Source: a virus
Reading direction: 5' to 3' (one strand)
Virus record (IMG/VR): IMGVR_UViG_3300031696_000046
Location: 1 to 26,710 of that record
DNA: 26,710 bases
Shown here: positions 7,854-15,332 of the stretch, one piece after another
How positions within the stretch are numbered: position 1 is the first letter of the stretch
Layout of the letters: each line of letters starts with the position of its first letter
The notes under the pieces: model-generated
Database searches by the model: none
The model's input: the letters and a program-made list of their open reading frames with translations, nothing else
Told to the model about the DNA's origin: nothing
Translations under genes and position numbers: made by a program

Positions 7854-9241
7854 AGTTCTTTATATGTGATGACGAATACAAGTTTAAAAAGACGAGACCA
7901 ACAGGTCATTTTGGTAAATGGCATTACTCATTTGATAATGAGGTAGAATGTTATATCGGTGATGACTTCGTTGTGTTGTATTGTGGTTACCTCATTGAAG
8001 GTGACATAGAAGAGACTGCCCGAGATTTCAGTTTCCACGAAGCGAACGGAAACTTCTTTGCGGTGAAACTCACATCAAATAACTATGAGATATCTGTTGA
8101 TTACTTTAATAACCATAAGGTCTTTGTTGCTGAGAAGTATGGTATAGAGATAACCAATCATCTCCAATACATGACAATACAACAGGAGGACTTAGCGTTA
8201 AAACAGCTTTCGTATGACCTCAATCAACGTGAGATATCTCCGATAGAGTGTAGAACCTTTTTTGGTCACATCGAATCATTCCTACCCGTATACAATTACG
8301 TACAGGATTGTAAGGATGCACTGGAACAGGAAGTGTGGGACGTTGAAGAACTCACCGAGTACATACACCAATGTATGTCACAACACGCACAAGTGATTAA
8401 GGACAAGTACAAGAAAAGATTCATATCACTGAGTGAAGGTATTGATTCCGCTGTTCAGTCTCAGTACTTTAAAGATGACCCCCAATACCTCTACAACATT
8501 CATCCATGTGATGCAGGCTCAGATGGTCTGGAGTATATGAAACTTGCAGCTGAACAGTTCGCTGATACCAATCACTCCACCTATAATTCAGATAAATTTG
8601 AAGATTATACATTAAACCATCTAAATGATTCGTCCACACGTTGGTGTACAATCTTACCAACCATGGTGCAAGTAGAGAAGGCCAACCCCGATATAGTCAT
8701 GTATGGTGTGAATGGTGATGAGATGTTCTTTAGGGACTTAATACCACACCTTCATATGTTGAGTCTCAAATACTATAGTGAGAGTAATTGGTACATTCGA
8801 AACAAACTCATAAGTGATATTGAGAATAAGAAACATCAATATGGTGCAACGTATACACTAGGCACAACTAAAGTTACTGATGATTATGTTGAAGAATTTA
8901 TAAAGACTTGGTTGACAGAACACCGTGACCATGTTATAATGGAATATGATATGTTGAAACTGTTAACACCTAAGTTCTACACACGTGCAATCAGTTGTAA
9001 CAACGATGTACTTACGGCATCTCTATATAATGATAGAAGGATATATCATGAGGTCTTTAAGACAAAGACAAAATTCTTAGAGGATAATGCAATGGACTCT
9101 CCTATACAGAGAAAGTTGCTTGAGAAGTTCGACCACAAATTTACGACACCACATAAAGATGCCTTGTATGCAGATTATGGTGGTTTATTTTCTACTATAT
9201 TTCGTGCAACAGTACCGCTTTGTATGGAACAAAACATATAA
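7850..9241 (+). CDS. Asparagine-synthetase-like amide ligase without glutaminase cysteine
   Basis: 463 residues. The C-terminal half has the PP-loop ATP-pyrophosphatase motif in the variant form LSEGIDSA (Ser195 to Ser200; canonical SGGxDS) and the second motif YGVNGDEMFF (about 285-294; canonical GxGGDEL). The N-terminal half (about 1-115, with ANGNFFAVKL and DYFNNHKVFVAEKYG) resembles a class II glutamine amidotransferase domain. However, residue 2 is Lys rather than the catalytic Cys, so it should not hydrolyse glutamine. Asn-synthetase relatives without this cysteine (beta-lactam synthetase, lasso-peptide cyclase) adenylate a carboxylate and use an amine already on the substrate. The substrate here is unknown. 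The first G of SGG is Glu, so activity needs testing. Overlap with the upstream CxxCxxCC gene suggests a joint role. Confidence 0.7.
   Translation: MKFFICDDEYKFKKTRPTGHFGKWHYSFDNEVECYIGDDFVVLYCGYLIEGDIEETARDFSFHEANGNFFAVKLTSNNYEISVDYFNNHKVFVAEKYGIEITNHLQYMTIQQEDLALKQLSYDLNQREISPIECRTFFGHIESFLPVYNYVQDCKDALEQEVWDVEELTEYIHQCMSQHAQVIKDKYKKRFISLSEGIDSAVQSQYFKDDPQYLYNIHPCDAGSDGLEYMKLAAEQFADTNHSTYNSDKFEDYTLNHLNDSSTRWCTILPTMVQVEKANPDIVMYGVNGDEMFFRDLIPHLHMLSLKYYSESNWYIRNKLISDIENKKHQYGATYTLGTTKVTDDYVEEFIKTWLTEHRDHVIMEYDMLKLLTPKFYTRAISCNNDVLTASLYNDRRIYHEVFKTKTKFLEDNAMDSPIQRKLLEKFDHKFTTPHKDALYADYGGLFSTIFRATVPLCMEQNI
8912..8940 (+). promoter_or_regulatory. Consensus sigma70 promoter inside the ligase gene
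   Basis: TTGACA (8912-8917), a 17-base spacer and TATAAT (8935-8940): a perfect match to the bacterial sigma70 consensus, inside the coding region. It points at the cluster beginning at 9250, where a late box also lies. It could give early or middle expression of that cluster, or it may be an accident of coding sequence. Confidence 0.4.
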
Positions 9242-9244
9242 ATA
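9237..9244 (+). promoter_or_regulatory. T4-type late promoter (TATAAATA) at the start codon
   Basis: An exact TATAAATA box overlapping the stop of the ligase gene and ending 5 bases before the ATG at 9250. With the usual T4 late spacing, transcription would start at or very near the A of that ATG, so the mRNA would have almost no leader. Confidence 0.65.
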
Positions 9245-9249
9245 AAGTT

Positions 9250-9870
9250 ATGGGAATATTAAAAACAGCAGCAGACTTAGTATACACGATTCGGTTCTTG
9301 AAACTGTTAGTCACTCCGATTGAGAACACTGACGCATTCAAGAAAGGTATTATTGATATAAACGGTAAACGTAAGAAGGAATTCAATACGAATAGTACTG
9401 ATGACCGTGATGCGTATCGTTCACATTATACACCTTTCCACCGACTTGTATTCAACCTCAAGAAGATAATGGCCAAAGCGCCAGGCGGTTCATCTGTTAT
9501 CGCAAGGTATGGTGCCGCACTCGCACTCATTAAAGAACACGGTGAACTATCTGACAAGAACCTACAGAAGATTCATGAAGCGAGTGGTATTGATATACTA
9601 GACTGTCTCGCAGAAGACTCCCAATGGTTTATGATTGAGAACAAAGAACTGTCTCATGGCATCTATCGAATAAAACACGATACAGTCACCGCAAACTCCG
9701 CTGGGAATACAATACAATGCGAAGAGCTTGTTAAAAAAGATGATAAGATACGTGTTTGTATGGGACACCAATCACCTATTATGGAAGTAATGGGTCTGGA
9801 CATCTACAAAGGAATACACATGAACTCTAATCAATGGGTGTATTTCACAACTGGGGAGATTACTCGATGA
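9250..9870 (+). CDS. Conserved T4-like phage late protein of unknown function
   Basis: 206 residues. The N-terminus (MGILKTAADLVYTIRFLKLL) and the segment FHRLVFNLKKIMAKAPGGSS are patterns I recognise from a conserved late protein of marine T4-like phages. A mixed central domain follows, with LSDKNLQKIHEASGIDILDC, and the C-terminus ends in a beta-rich stretch (VYFTTGEITR). No enzymatic motif is seen. I chose the ATG at 9250 because it matches the family N-terminus and lies just after the late promoter box; an in-frame ATG at 9220 would lie inside the previous gene and upstream of that promoter. No Shine-Dalgarno is visible. The stop overlaps the next start (ATGA). Confidence 0.65.
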   Translation: MGILKTAADLVYTIRFLKLLVTPIENTDAFKKGIIDINGKRKKEFNTNSTDDRDAYRSHYTPFHRLVFNLKKIMAKAPGGSSVIARYGAALALIKEHGELSDKNLQKIHEASGIDILDCLAEDSQWFMIENKELSHGIYRIKHDTVTANSAGNTIQCEELVKKDDKIRVCMGHQSPIMEVMGLDIYKGIHMNSNQWVYFTTGEITR

Positions 9871-10034
9871 GAAATTTCAATAAGTTTTATGAGGAGATGA
9901 CTAGTGTTGGTTCAGTGGCCGGTCTTACAGGCGAACCACCTGTTCATCTAAAGAAGAAGAAGAAGAAACCCGATGTTGTAAAACGGTTCATGGCTAATCG
10001 TAAAGAACACAAGGGTGTAACGCATAGGAAGTAA
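9867..10034 (+). CDS. Small basic phage protein
   Basis: 55 residues, starting at an ATG that overlaps the previous stop (ATGA) with GGGGAG 8 bases upstream. The pattern MRNFNKFYEEM, then GSVAGLTGEPPVHLKKKKKK, then FMANRKEHKG matches short basic proteins found beside the previous gene in related phages. The lysine run suggests nucleic-acid or membrane-surface contact. The function is unknown. It lies 3 bases before the holin, so the three genes from 9250 to 10496 form one late unit. Confidence 0.7.
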   Translation: MRNFNKFYEEMTSVGSVAGLTGEPPVHLKKKKKKPDVVKRFMANRKEHKGVTHRK

Positions 10035-10037
10035 ATT

Positions 10038-10496
10038 ATGTTAAGTGGATTATTAGGTAGTGTACTTGGTTTTGGTGGTTCGGTAGTACCCGCAATCACA
10101 GACCATTTTAAAGCAAAAGCAAACAACAAGTTTGAACTAGAGAAAATGGGTAAGATGGCAGAACTGCGAGCAGCAGGGTTTGACCATGAAGTTCGTACCT
10201 ATGAAATTCAAGCAGACGATAAAGAACATGACCGTCTGATTCAACACGACATATCAATCAACCAAGGTACTGGTATTATTGCGGGTCTACAGAAGTCTGT
10301 ACGTCCTGTAATCACATACTGTTTCTTCGGACTGTTTTGTGCAATTGAGATTACCCTTTTAAGAGAAGCCCTGAATAGTGGACTCCCACTCGCAGATTCT
10401 CTAGGTCTATTATGGGACGGTGACACCAAGGCAATCTTTGCCGCTATCATCTCATTTTGGTTTGGTTCTCGTGCAATAGATAAAGCACGAAAATAA
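10038..10496 (+). CDS. 3TM-family holin
   Basis: 152 residues. An N-terminal glycine-rich hydrophobic helix (residues 1-20) is followed by a charged helical linker (about 25-85) and two membrane helices (about 91-108 and 132-146). The conserved landmarks are SVRPVITYCFFGLF and IISFWFGSRAIDK, which place it in the 3TM holin family first seen in gene transfer agents and common in marine phages. Holins open the inner membrane at lysis so that endolysin can reach the peptidoglycan. The candidate endolysin is at 20488, about 10 kb away, so the lysis genes are not clustered. The gene ends just before the promoter of the nrd operon. Confidence 0.8.
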   Translation: MLSGLLGSVLGFGGSVVPAITDHFKAKANNKFELEKMGKMAELRAAGFDHEVRTYEIQADDKEHDRLIQHDISINQGTGIIAGLQKSVRPVITYCFFGLFCAIEITLLREALNSGLPLADSLGLLWDGDTKAIFAAIISFWFGSRAIDKARK

Positions 10497-10499
10497 ACC

Positions 10500-10528
10500 T
10501 TGACTTATTACCCTAACTAGGGTATAAT
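10500..10528 (+). promoter_or_regulatory. Sigma70-type promoter of the nrd operon
   Basis: TTGACT (10500-10505), a 17-base spacer and TATAAT (10523-10528). It lies in the 107-base gap between the holin and nrdA. Transcription would start near 10535, giving a leader of about 70 bases that contains a strong hairpin. The spacer carries a palindrome (10509-10524). A short TAATC tandem repeat follows the -10 box. Confidence 0.75.
10509..10524. promoter_or_regulatory. Operator-like palindrome in the nrd promoter spacer
   Basis: TACCCTA-AC-TAGGGTA: two 7-base inverted arms around 2 bases, lying between the -35 and -10 boxes and covering the first two bases of the -10. This is a typical place for a repressor site. 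It does not match the NrdR box as I know it, so the binding protein is unknown. Confidence 0.45.
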
Positions 10529-10546
10529 CTAATCTAATCTGAAAAA

Positions 10547-10578
10547 TCTTGGGGGTATATATAATACTACCCCCAAGA
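10547..10578 (-). terminator. nrd leader hairpin; intrinsic terminator on the - strand
   Basis: A perfect 11-bp stem (TCTTGGGGGTA / TACCCCCAAGA) with a 10-base loop, in the leader of nrdA. On the + strand it has no U-run after it, so it should not stop nrd transcription and may instead stabilise the mRNA. Read on the - strand, the stem is followed directly by TTTTTC, so it forms a good intrinsic terminator against antisense transcripts. Confidence 0.55.
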
Positions 10579-10603
10579 ATAACTATACTTATGGAAAGCG
10601 CAA

Positions 10604-12589
10604 ATGCCCCTCAAAATTGACAAGAAGAAAGACTCCCTACTAGAAGAATACGCAATCGGGATGTTAAAAGATTTTTATTTAAATGATAATGAAAAGAGTC
10701 CTCAAGAGGGGTTTGCAAGAGCATCACAAGCATGGAGTAAGTACCGAGATGAAATGGACGATGAGTTAGCTCAACGTCTATACAATTACGTCTCTAATAA
10801 ATGGTTCATGTTCGCATCACCTGTACTATCGAACGCACCCAACGGAACAAAGAAAGGCAAAGGTATGCCTATCAGTTGTTTCCTTACCTATGTACCCGAC
10901 ACACTAGAAGGTCTGATTGGACACTCATCCGAGTTAAGATGGTTATCCGTCATGGGTGGTGGTGTAGGTGGTCATTGGTCTGATGTAAGAACTGTATCTG
11001 ATATTGCGCCTGGCCCAATGCCGTTCCTTCATACTGTTGACGCAGATATGATTGCGTACCGTCAAGGTAAGACTCGCAAGGGTTCCTATGCGGCATACAT
11101 GGATGTGAGTCATCCAGACATCATCGAATTCCTAAATATGCGTGTACCTACGGGTGACGTACAACGTAAAGCATTGAACCTACACAATGCTATCAATATT
11201 ACTGATGAGTTCATGGAAGCGGTTACTAGTGGTAACACGTTCGACCTACGTGACCCCAAGGACGGTTCTGTCAAAGAATCTGTCAATGCACGTAAGTTAT
11301 GGGAACGTATCCTAGAGACACGATTCCGTACTGGTGAACCGTACATGAACTTCATTGACACCGCAAACGCATCGTTACCACAACCACTAAAAGATAAAGG
11401 ATTGAAAATACATGGCTCTAATCTATGCAACGAGATTCATTTACCCACAGATGCACAACGCACTGCCGTTTGTTGTCTGTCTTCTCTAAATCTGGAATAC
11501 TACGATGACTGGAAAGATACCAGTATTGTTCGTGACATTATCCGTATGTTGGATAACGTCTTGCAGTACTTCATTGACAATGCACCCGACACAATCGAAC
11601 GTGCGAGGTTTAGTGCCTCCCGTGAACGTAGTATCGGACTTGGTGCAATGGGATTCCACTCCCTATTACAGAAACATGGAGTGGCATGGGAATCAGAAGC
11701 AGCACGAGACATCAACAAAGTTGTGTTCCGTCATATTCAAGACGAAGCTATCAAAGAAACTAAACTACTCGCAACCGAACGTGGAGAGTATCCAGACGGA
11801 GAAGGGAGTGGTAGACGCAATTCTCACCTTCTTGCAATCGCTCCAAATGCTTCAAGTGGTGTTATCCTGTCAACCTCTCCCTCTATAGAACCACTGAAGG
11901 CGAATGCGTACACCCACAGAACACGTGCGGGTTCATTCCTTGTAAAGAATAAATACCTTGACCAGTTACTTACCGATAAGGGTCAGAACAACGAGTCCAA
12001 CTGGACATCAATTATCACTAACAAAGGTTCGGTACAACATCTACCATTCTTCACAGAAGGTGAGAAGGCAATCTTTAGGACTGCCGCAGAGTTGGACATG
12101 AACTGGGTTGTTACCCATGCGGCAGAGAGACAACCGTTTATCTGTCAGGGTCAATCAGTTAACTTGTTCTTCCCGTCTGGTGCGGACAAGGCATATGTAA
12201 ATAAGGTACACATCAAAGCGTGGAAGGAAGGACTGAAAGGATTGTACTATCTACGCACAGAAGCAAAACAACGTGCAGAGAATGTATCTGAAAAGGTAGA
12301 ACGTGTGGCACTTGCTGGTGATATGCGTAGTATAGTATACTCCAAGAAAGACTGTCCTTTCTGTTCGATGGCAATGGAAGAACTGAAGTTGAGAGGAATT
12401 CCTTACGATAAGATTGACCTCAAAGAAATTGGTAAGACTGCCAAAGAAGTAACAGGACGAGATGTTAAGACCGTCCCCCAAATTTACATTGAAGGTGAGT
12501 ATGTAGGTGGGTATGAAAACTTAATGATATATTTAAACAAACCAACAAAAACAGACGCAGACGATGAATGTCGTGCGTGTGAGGGATAA
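10604..12589 (+). CDS. nrdA: Class I ribonucleotide reductase large subunit with inserted glutaredoxin domain
   Basis: 661 residues; reduces ribonucleotides to deoxyribonucleotides for phage DNA synthesis. Cys92 (PISCFL) and Cys290 or Cys291 correspond to the redox pair, and Cys275 with Glu277 (NLCNE) to the thiyl-radical site. Tyr548-Tyr549 (LYYLRT) correspond to the radical-transfer tyrosines. The N-terminal ATP-cone is absent: the usual Cys is only 92 residues in, against about 225 in E. coli NrdA. The allosteric dATP off-switch is therefore probably missing. Residues 575-645 are a glutaredoxin domain (CPFC at 584-587, TVP at 623-625, GGYENL). It sits before the C-terminal Cys656/Cys659 tail that normally re-reduces the active site. 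This puts the reductant in the same chain. The SD (GGAAAG) is close to the ATG, and nrdB follows after 3 bases. Confidence 0.95.
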   Translation: MPLKIDKKKDSLLEEYAIGMLKDFYLNDNEKSPQEGFARASQAWSKYRDEMDDELAQRLYNYVSNKWFMFASPVLSNAPNGTKKGKGMPISCFLTYVPDTLEGLIGHSSELRWLSVMGGGVGGHWSDVRTVSDIAPGPMPFLHTVDADMIAYRQGKTRKGSYAAYMDVSHPDIIEFLNMRVPTGDVQRKALNLHNAINITDEFMEAVTSGNTFDLRDPKDGSVKESVNARKLWERILETRFRTGEPYMNFIDTANASLPQPLKDKGLKIHGSNLCNEIHLPTDAQRTAVCCLSSLNLEYYDDWKDTSIVRDIIRMLDNVLQYFIDNAPDTIERARFSASRERSIGLGAMGFHSLLQKHGVAWESEAARDINKVVFRHIQDEAIKETKLLATERGEYPDGEGSGRRNSHLLAIAPNASSGVILSTSPSIEPLKANAYTHRTRAGSFLVKNKYLDQLLTDKGQNNESNWTSIITNKGSVQHLPFFTEGEKAIFRTAAELDMNWVVTHAAERQPFICQGQSVNLFFPSGADKAYVNKVHIKAWKEGLKGLYYLRTEAKQRAENVSEKVERVALAGDMRSIVYSKKDCPFCSMAMEELKLRGIPYDKIDLKEIGKTAKEVTGRDVKTVPQIYIEGEYVGGYENLMIYLNKPTKTDADDECRACEG

Positions 12590-12592
12590 CCA

Positions 12593-13579
12593 ATGGCATT
12601 ATTAGAATTTAGCAAAACATACAAACCTTTCCTCTACCCATGGGCGGTGGAACTAACAAAGAAACACGAAGAGATTCACTGGACAGAGGATGAAGCTGAT
12701 TTATCCGAAGACATTCAAGACTGGAAACTTAAACTTTCTACGCAGGAAAAGGAATTCATTACGCAAGTATTAAGATTGTTCACACAGTCGGACGTACAGG
12801 TTGGTGAGAACTACCACGAGTTAATGATTCCCAAGTTTAAGAACAACGAGATACGCAATATGTTATCTTCGTTCGCAAACCGTGAAGGTGTACACCAACG
12901 TGCATATGCCTTACTGAATGATACCCTTGGTCTGCCAGACGAAGAACACTCTGCCTTTATGGAATACAAGGAGATGGCAGATAAGATTGACTTCATGAAA
13001 GAGGGTGACATCAATACCCAAACAGGACTGGCACTAGTACTCGCACAGTCTGTATTCAACGAAGGTATGTCTCTGTTCGCATCATTTGTTATGTTGTTAA
13101 ACTTCCAACGTTTCGGTAAGATGAAAGGTATGGGTACTATTGTTGAGTGGTCTATACGTGACGAGACAATGCACGTACAGGGTAACGCAAAGTTGTACCG
13201 TGAGTTCTGTGAAGAACATCCACGTATCGTTAACGATGAGTTGAAGTCTAAGATTTACGAGATGGCAAAGAATGCTGTTAAGTTAGAAGAACGATTCATT
13301 CACCTTGCTTACCAGTCTGGTGAGATGGAAGGTCTATCAGAGAGTGATGTTAAACAATACATTCGTCACATTGCAGACCGTAGACTGTTGCAACTGGGTA
13401 TGAAACCTAAGTTCGGTGTAAAGGACAATCCACTACCGTGGTTGGACTGGGTACTGAATGGTGCGTCACACGACAACTTCTTTGAGAAGAGAGTCACCGA
13501 GTATTCGGTAAATGGTATGGAAGGTGATTGGGGCTGGGACGCTGTTGTTCCTGAAACTGATGTCGCCAGTTACGTATGA
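12593..13579 (+). CDS. nrdB: Class I ribonucleotide reductase small subunit
   Basis: 328 residues; makes the tyrosyl radical used by NrdA. Proposed di-iron ligands are Asp67, Glu98, His101, Glu157, Glu191 and His194, in the patterns SQSD/TQSD, NREGVHQRAY, FNEGMSLF and RDETMH. Tyr105, four residues after His101, fits the radical tyrosine. Together this points to a complete, working R2 protein of the Tyr-radical type rather than a Tyr-less subclass. The C-terminal tail (GWDAVVPETDVASYV) would dock into NrdA. The start has GAGGGA a few bases upstream and lies 3 bases after nrdA, so the subunits should be made in balance. The stop overlaps the next ATG (ATGA), which couples the zinc-ribbon gene downstream. 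Confidence 0.95.
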   Translation: MALLEFSKTYKPFLYPWAVELTKKHEEIHWTEDEADLSEDIQDWKLKLSTQEKEFITQVLRLFTQSDVQVGENYHELMIPKFKNNEIRNMLSSFANREGVHQRAYALLNDTLGLPDEEHSAFMEYKEMADKIDFMKEGDINTQTGLALVLAQSVFNEGMSLFASFVMLLNFQRFGKMKGMGTIVEWSIRDETMHVQGNAKLYREFCEEHPRIVNDELKSKIYEMAKNAVKLEERFIHLAYQSGEMEGLSESDVKQYIRHIADRRLLQLGMKPKFGVKDNPLPWLDWVLNGASHDNFFEKRVTEYSVNGMEGDWGWDAVVPETDVASYV

Positions 13580-13701
13580 TTGACATGGAACCCGAAACAT
13601 ACGAATTGGAATGTTGTGTGTGTGAAACGCAGACAGAGGTACTTGTGGTGAATAGTGAAGAGGAACCATCGTACTGTCCTATGTGTGGGGTAACGATATA
13701 G
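13576..13701 (+). CDS. Zinc-ribbon mini-protein downstream of nrdB
   Basis: 41 residues. It has two cysteine pairs, Cys13/Cys16 (with an extra Cys14) and Cys34/Cys37 (YCPMCG), about 18 residues apart. That is a minimal zinc ribbon. The ATG overlaps the nrdB stop (ATGA), so translation is probably coupled; an ATG 9 bases later is an alternative. Similar tiny two-CxxC proteins occur beside nrdB in marine T4-like phages. The function is unknown; possibilities are zinc-dependent RNA or protein binding. About 20 bases without features separate it from the next gene. Confidence 0.65.
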   Translation: MIDMEPETYELECCVCETQTEVLVVNSEEEPSYCPMCGVTI

Positions 13702-13720
13702 GAAACACATATATACCCTT

Positions 13721-14125
13721 ATGTGGATATATGAAGATAAAGAGTTTGAACCAGAAGACGAGTTCTTGGAGGAATACCAAGGATTCGTTTACTGCTTGAC
13801 TGAGTTAAGCACTGGTAAAAAGTATATTGGTAAGAAGTTCTTCTGGAAACCCAAGATACTCCCTGTTACTAAAACAAGAAAAAGACGTAAACGAACACGA
13901 GTCCAATCGGACTGGCGTAAGTACTATGGTTCATCGGAAAGGGTAAAAACCCTTGTTGAAGGGGGCCAGGACTTCAGGAGAGAAGTTCTCAGACTATGCC
14001 GCACCAAAGGTGACTGTTCGTACTATGAAGCTAAACTACAGTTCCAATATGATGTTCTATTGAGTGACGAATATTATAATGAATTTATAGGTTGTAAAAT
14101 CCATGCAAAACATATTAAATCGTGA
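13721..14125 (+). CDS. GIY-YIG-like nuclease fold protein
   Basis: 134 residues. Residues 20-40 (GFVYCLTELSTGKKYIGKKF) contain VYC and YIG, spaced like the GIY and YIG strands. YYGSS follows at 68-72, and Glu103 in YYEAKLQ is a candidate metal-binding glutamate. This resembles single-domain GIY-YIG proteins common in T4-like phages. A basic linker (KTRKRRKRTR) could contact DNA. There is no separate DNA-recognition domain, so a homing endonuclease is less likely than a stand-alone nuclease or a non-catalytic derivative. No Shine-Dalgarno is obvious. The end overlaps the adenylating-enzyme gene by 23 bases. Confidence 0.65.
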   Translation: MWIYEDKEFEPEDEFLEEYQGFVYCLTELSTGKKYIGKKFFWKPKILPVTKTRKRRKRTRVQSDWRKYYGSSERVKTLVEGGQDFRREVLRLCRTKGDCSYYEAKLQFQYDVLLSDEYYNEFIGCKIHAKHIKS

Positions 14126-15332
14126 TATAATTGGTGGGTCTCTAGGCATCATCTATGATGACCATGGTAGGGAAGAGATAGACCTAGCGATAGACCGAGT
14201 AAAGAGTCTGTTGAGTAATGTTGGTGTCAATAAGGGCGACCTAGTCACAATCGCTATTATCGTAGTTGACATTAATCATATCGCTTCTATCTTTGCGTGT
14301 GCTGAGTTAGGACTGAGAATCTTTATCTTAGATAGTCCTGCGACCAAAGAATCACTACCTTTCACCAAGCTTGCCTTGCATGGGCCCTCTGACTACTACA
14401 TCTACAGTACCCAAGAAGACACTACACACATATACAACGGTCTCCATGATGAGATGTTGGGACGTTATGGTGGTCTTGGTATTGACGTGATGGGAGACGC
14501 AATTTATTCTTCAAACTTCCATAAGGTGGAAGTATTGCCCTCAGACCCATTCTTAGTGAGTTCCACTTCAGGAACAACTGGCGCATCTAGACCAATCACG
14601 TTTTCACACCAAGAAGTCTATGATATATCCAAACGTAACATTGACGTGTTTTGGTTCGGTGAGGACGCAAAGGTTATTCACTCCAGAAATTTGCATCACG
14701 CATCCGCAATGTTGACTCATCTATTACCAGCTTTGATGAATGCATACTCACACAGTTCATTTGCGATTGGTCACGACCTGAGTCATGATGAAGATGTTGA
14801 TTTGATGCGAGGTCTGAAAGACTTGCAATGGGTTCCACCATCTAATATAATGATACCCAACAAAGAAGAACTCTATAATTTCCTAGAGACCTTTGCGGGG
14901 CCATTCAAGAGAACGGTCAACATCAATATGTGTGGATTTGTACTGGACGAGGAGTTTGTTGACCTTGCGAGAGAATACAATGTTTGTTTTCAGTCACATT
15001 ACGGTAGTATTGATACCGCTATCCCATTATTTATAAACCGCATTGGTGCGGACAGTACAATCGTACCCAATTCTTTGGGAGTACTATGTGACGACTTTTA
15101 CACAATATCCCTTGAGGATGGACGTATGAAGGTGGAATGCCCTCTGTGGGACGAACCAAGGTATATGGACGATGAACTGGAACTAGTTGATGGTCAATAC
15201 GTTATACTTAGTAAGAGAGAGAATGTCCTAGACATACCAGATGATTTTGATATGTCTCCATTCTTTCAAGATACTAAAATCAATTACGAACAATTAAGGG
15301 GACATTTAAATGTTATTACTAAACGGGTGTAG
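14103..15332 (+). CDS. ANL-superfamily adenylate-forming enzyme
   Basis: 409 residues. Residues 154-164 (STSGTTGASRP) match the ATP-binding A3 motif of acyl-CoA synthetase / AMP-ligase enzymes (SGTTGxPK). The usual final Lys is replaced by Arg-Pro. FQSHYGSIDTA (296-306) matches the A5 motif YGxTE-like region, and LVDGQYVILSKRENVLD (361-377) matches the A7/A8 hinge. The usual C-terminal lid (over 100 residues, including the A10 lysine) is mostly missing, since only about 30 residues follow the hinge. The enzyme may therefore form an acyl-AMP without full acyl-CoA transfer, or need a partner. The substrate is unknown. It overlaps both neighbours by 23 bases and is followed by an SGNH-like protein and a decayed paralogue, which suggests one pathway. 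A GIY-YIG gene precedes it. Confidence 0.75.
   Translation: MQNILNRDIIGGSLGIIYDDHGREEIDLAIDRVKSLLSNVGVNKGDLVTIAIIVVDINHIASIFACAELGLRIFILDSPATKESLPFTKLALHGPSDYYIYSTQEDTTHIYNGLHDEMLGRYGGLGIDVMGDAIYSSNFHKVEVLPSDPFLVSSTSGTTGASRPITFSHQEVYDISKRNIDVFWFGEDAKVIHSRNLHHASAMLTHLLPALMNAYSHSSFAIGHDLSHDEDVDLMRGLKDLQWVPPSNIMIPNKEELYNFLETFAGPFKRTVNINMCGFVLDEEFVDLAREYNVCFQSHYGSIDTAIPLFINRIGADSTIVPNSLGVLCDDFYTISLEDGRMKVECPLWDEPRYMDDELELVDGQYVILSKRENVLDIPDDFDMSPFFQDTKINYEQLRGHLNVITKRV

Noticed and set aside
14823-14851. TTGCAA-17-TATAAT inside the ANL gene
   Set aside because: The -35 match is only 4 of 6, and the site is in mid-gene with no gene start near downstream.
15028-15035. TATTTATA, a late promoter box on the - strand
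   Set aside because: It lies inside the ANL gene, there is no - strand gene downstream, and 8-base AT-rich matches occur by chance.
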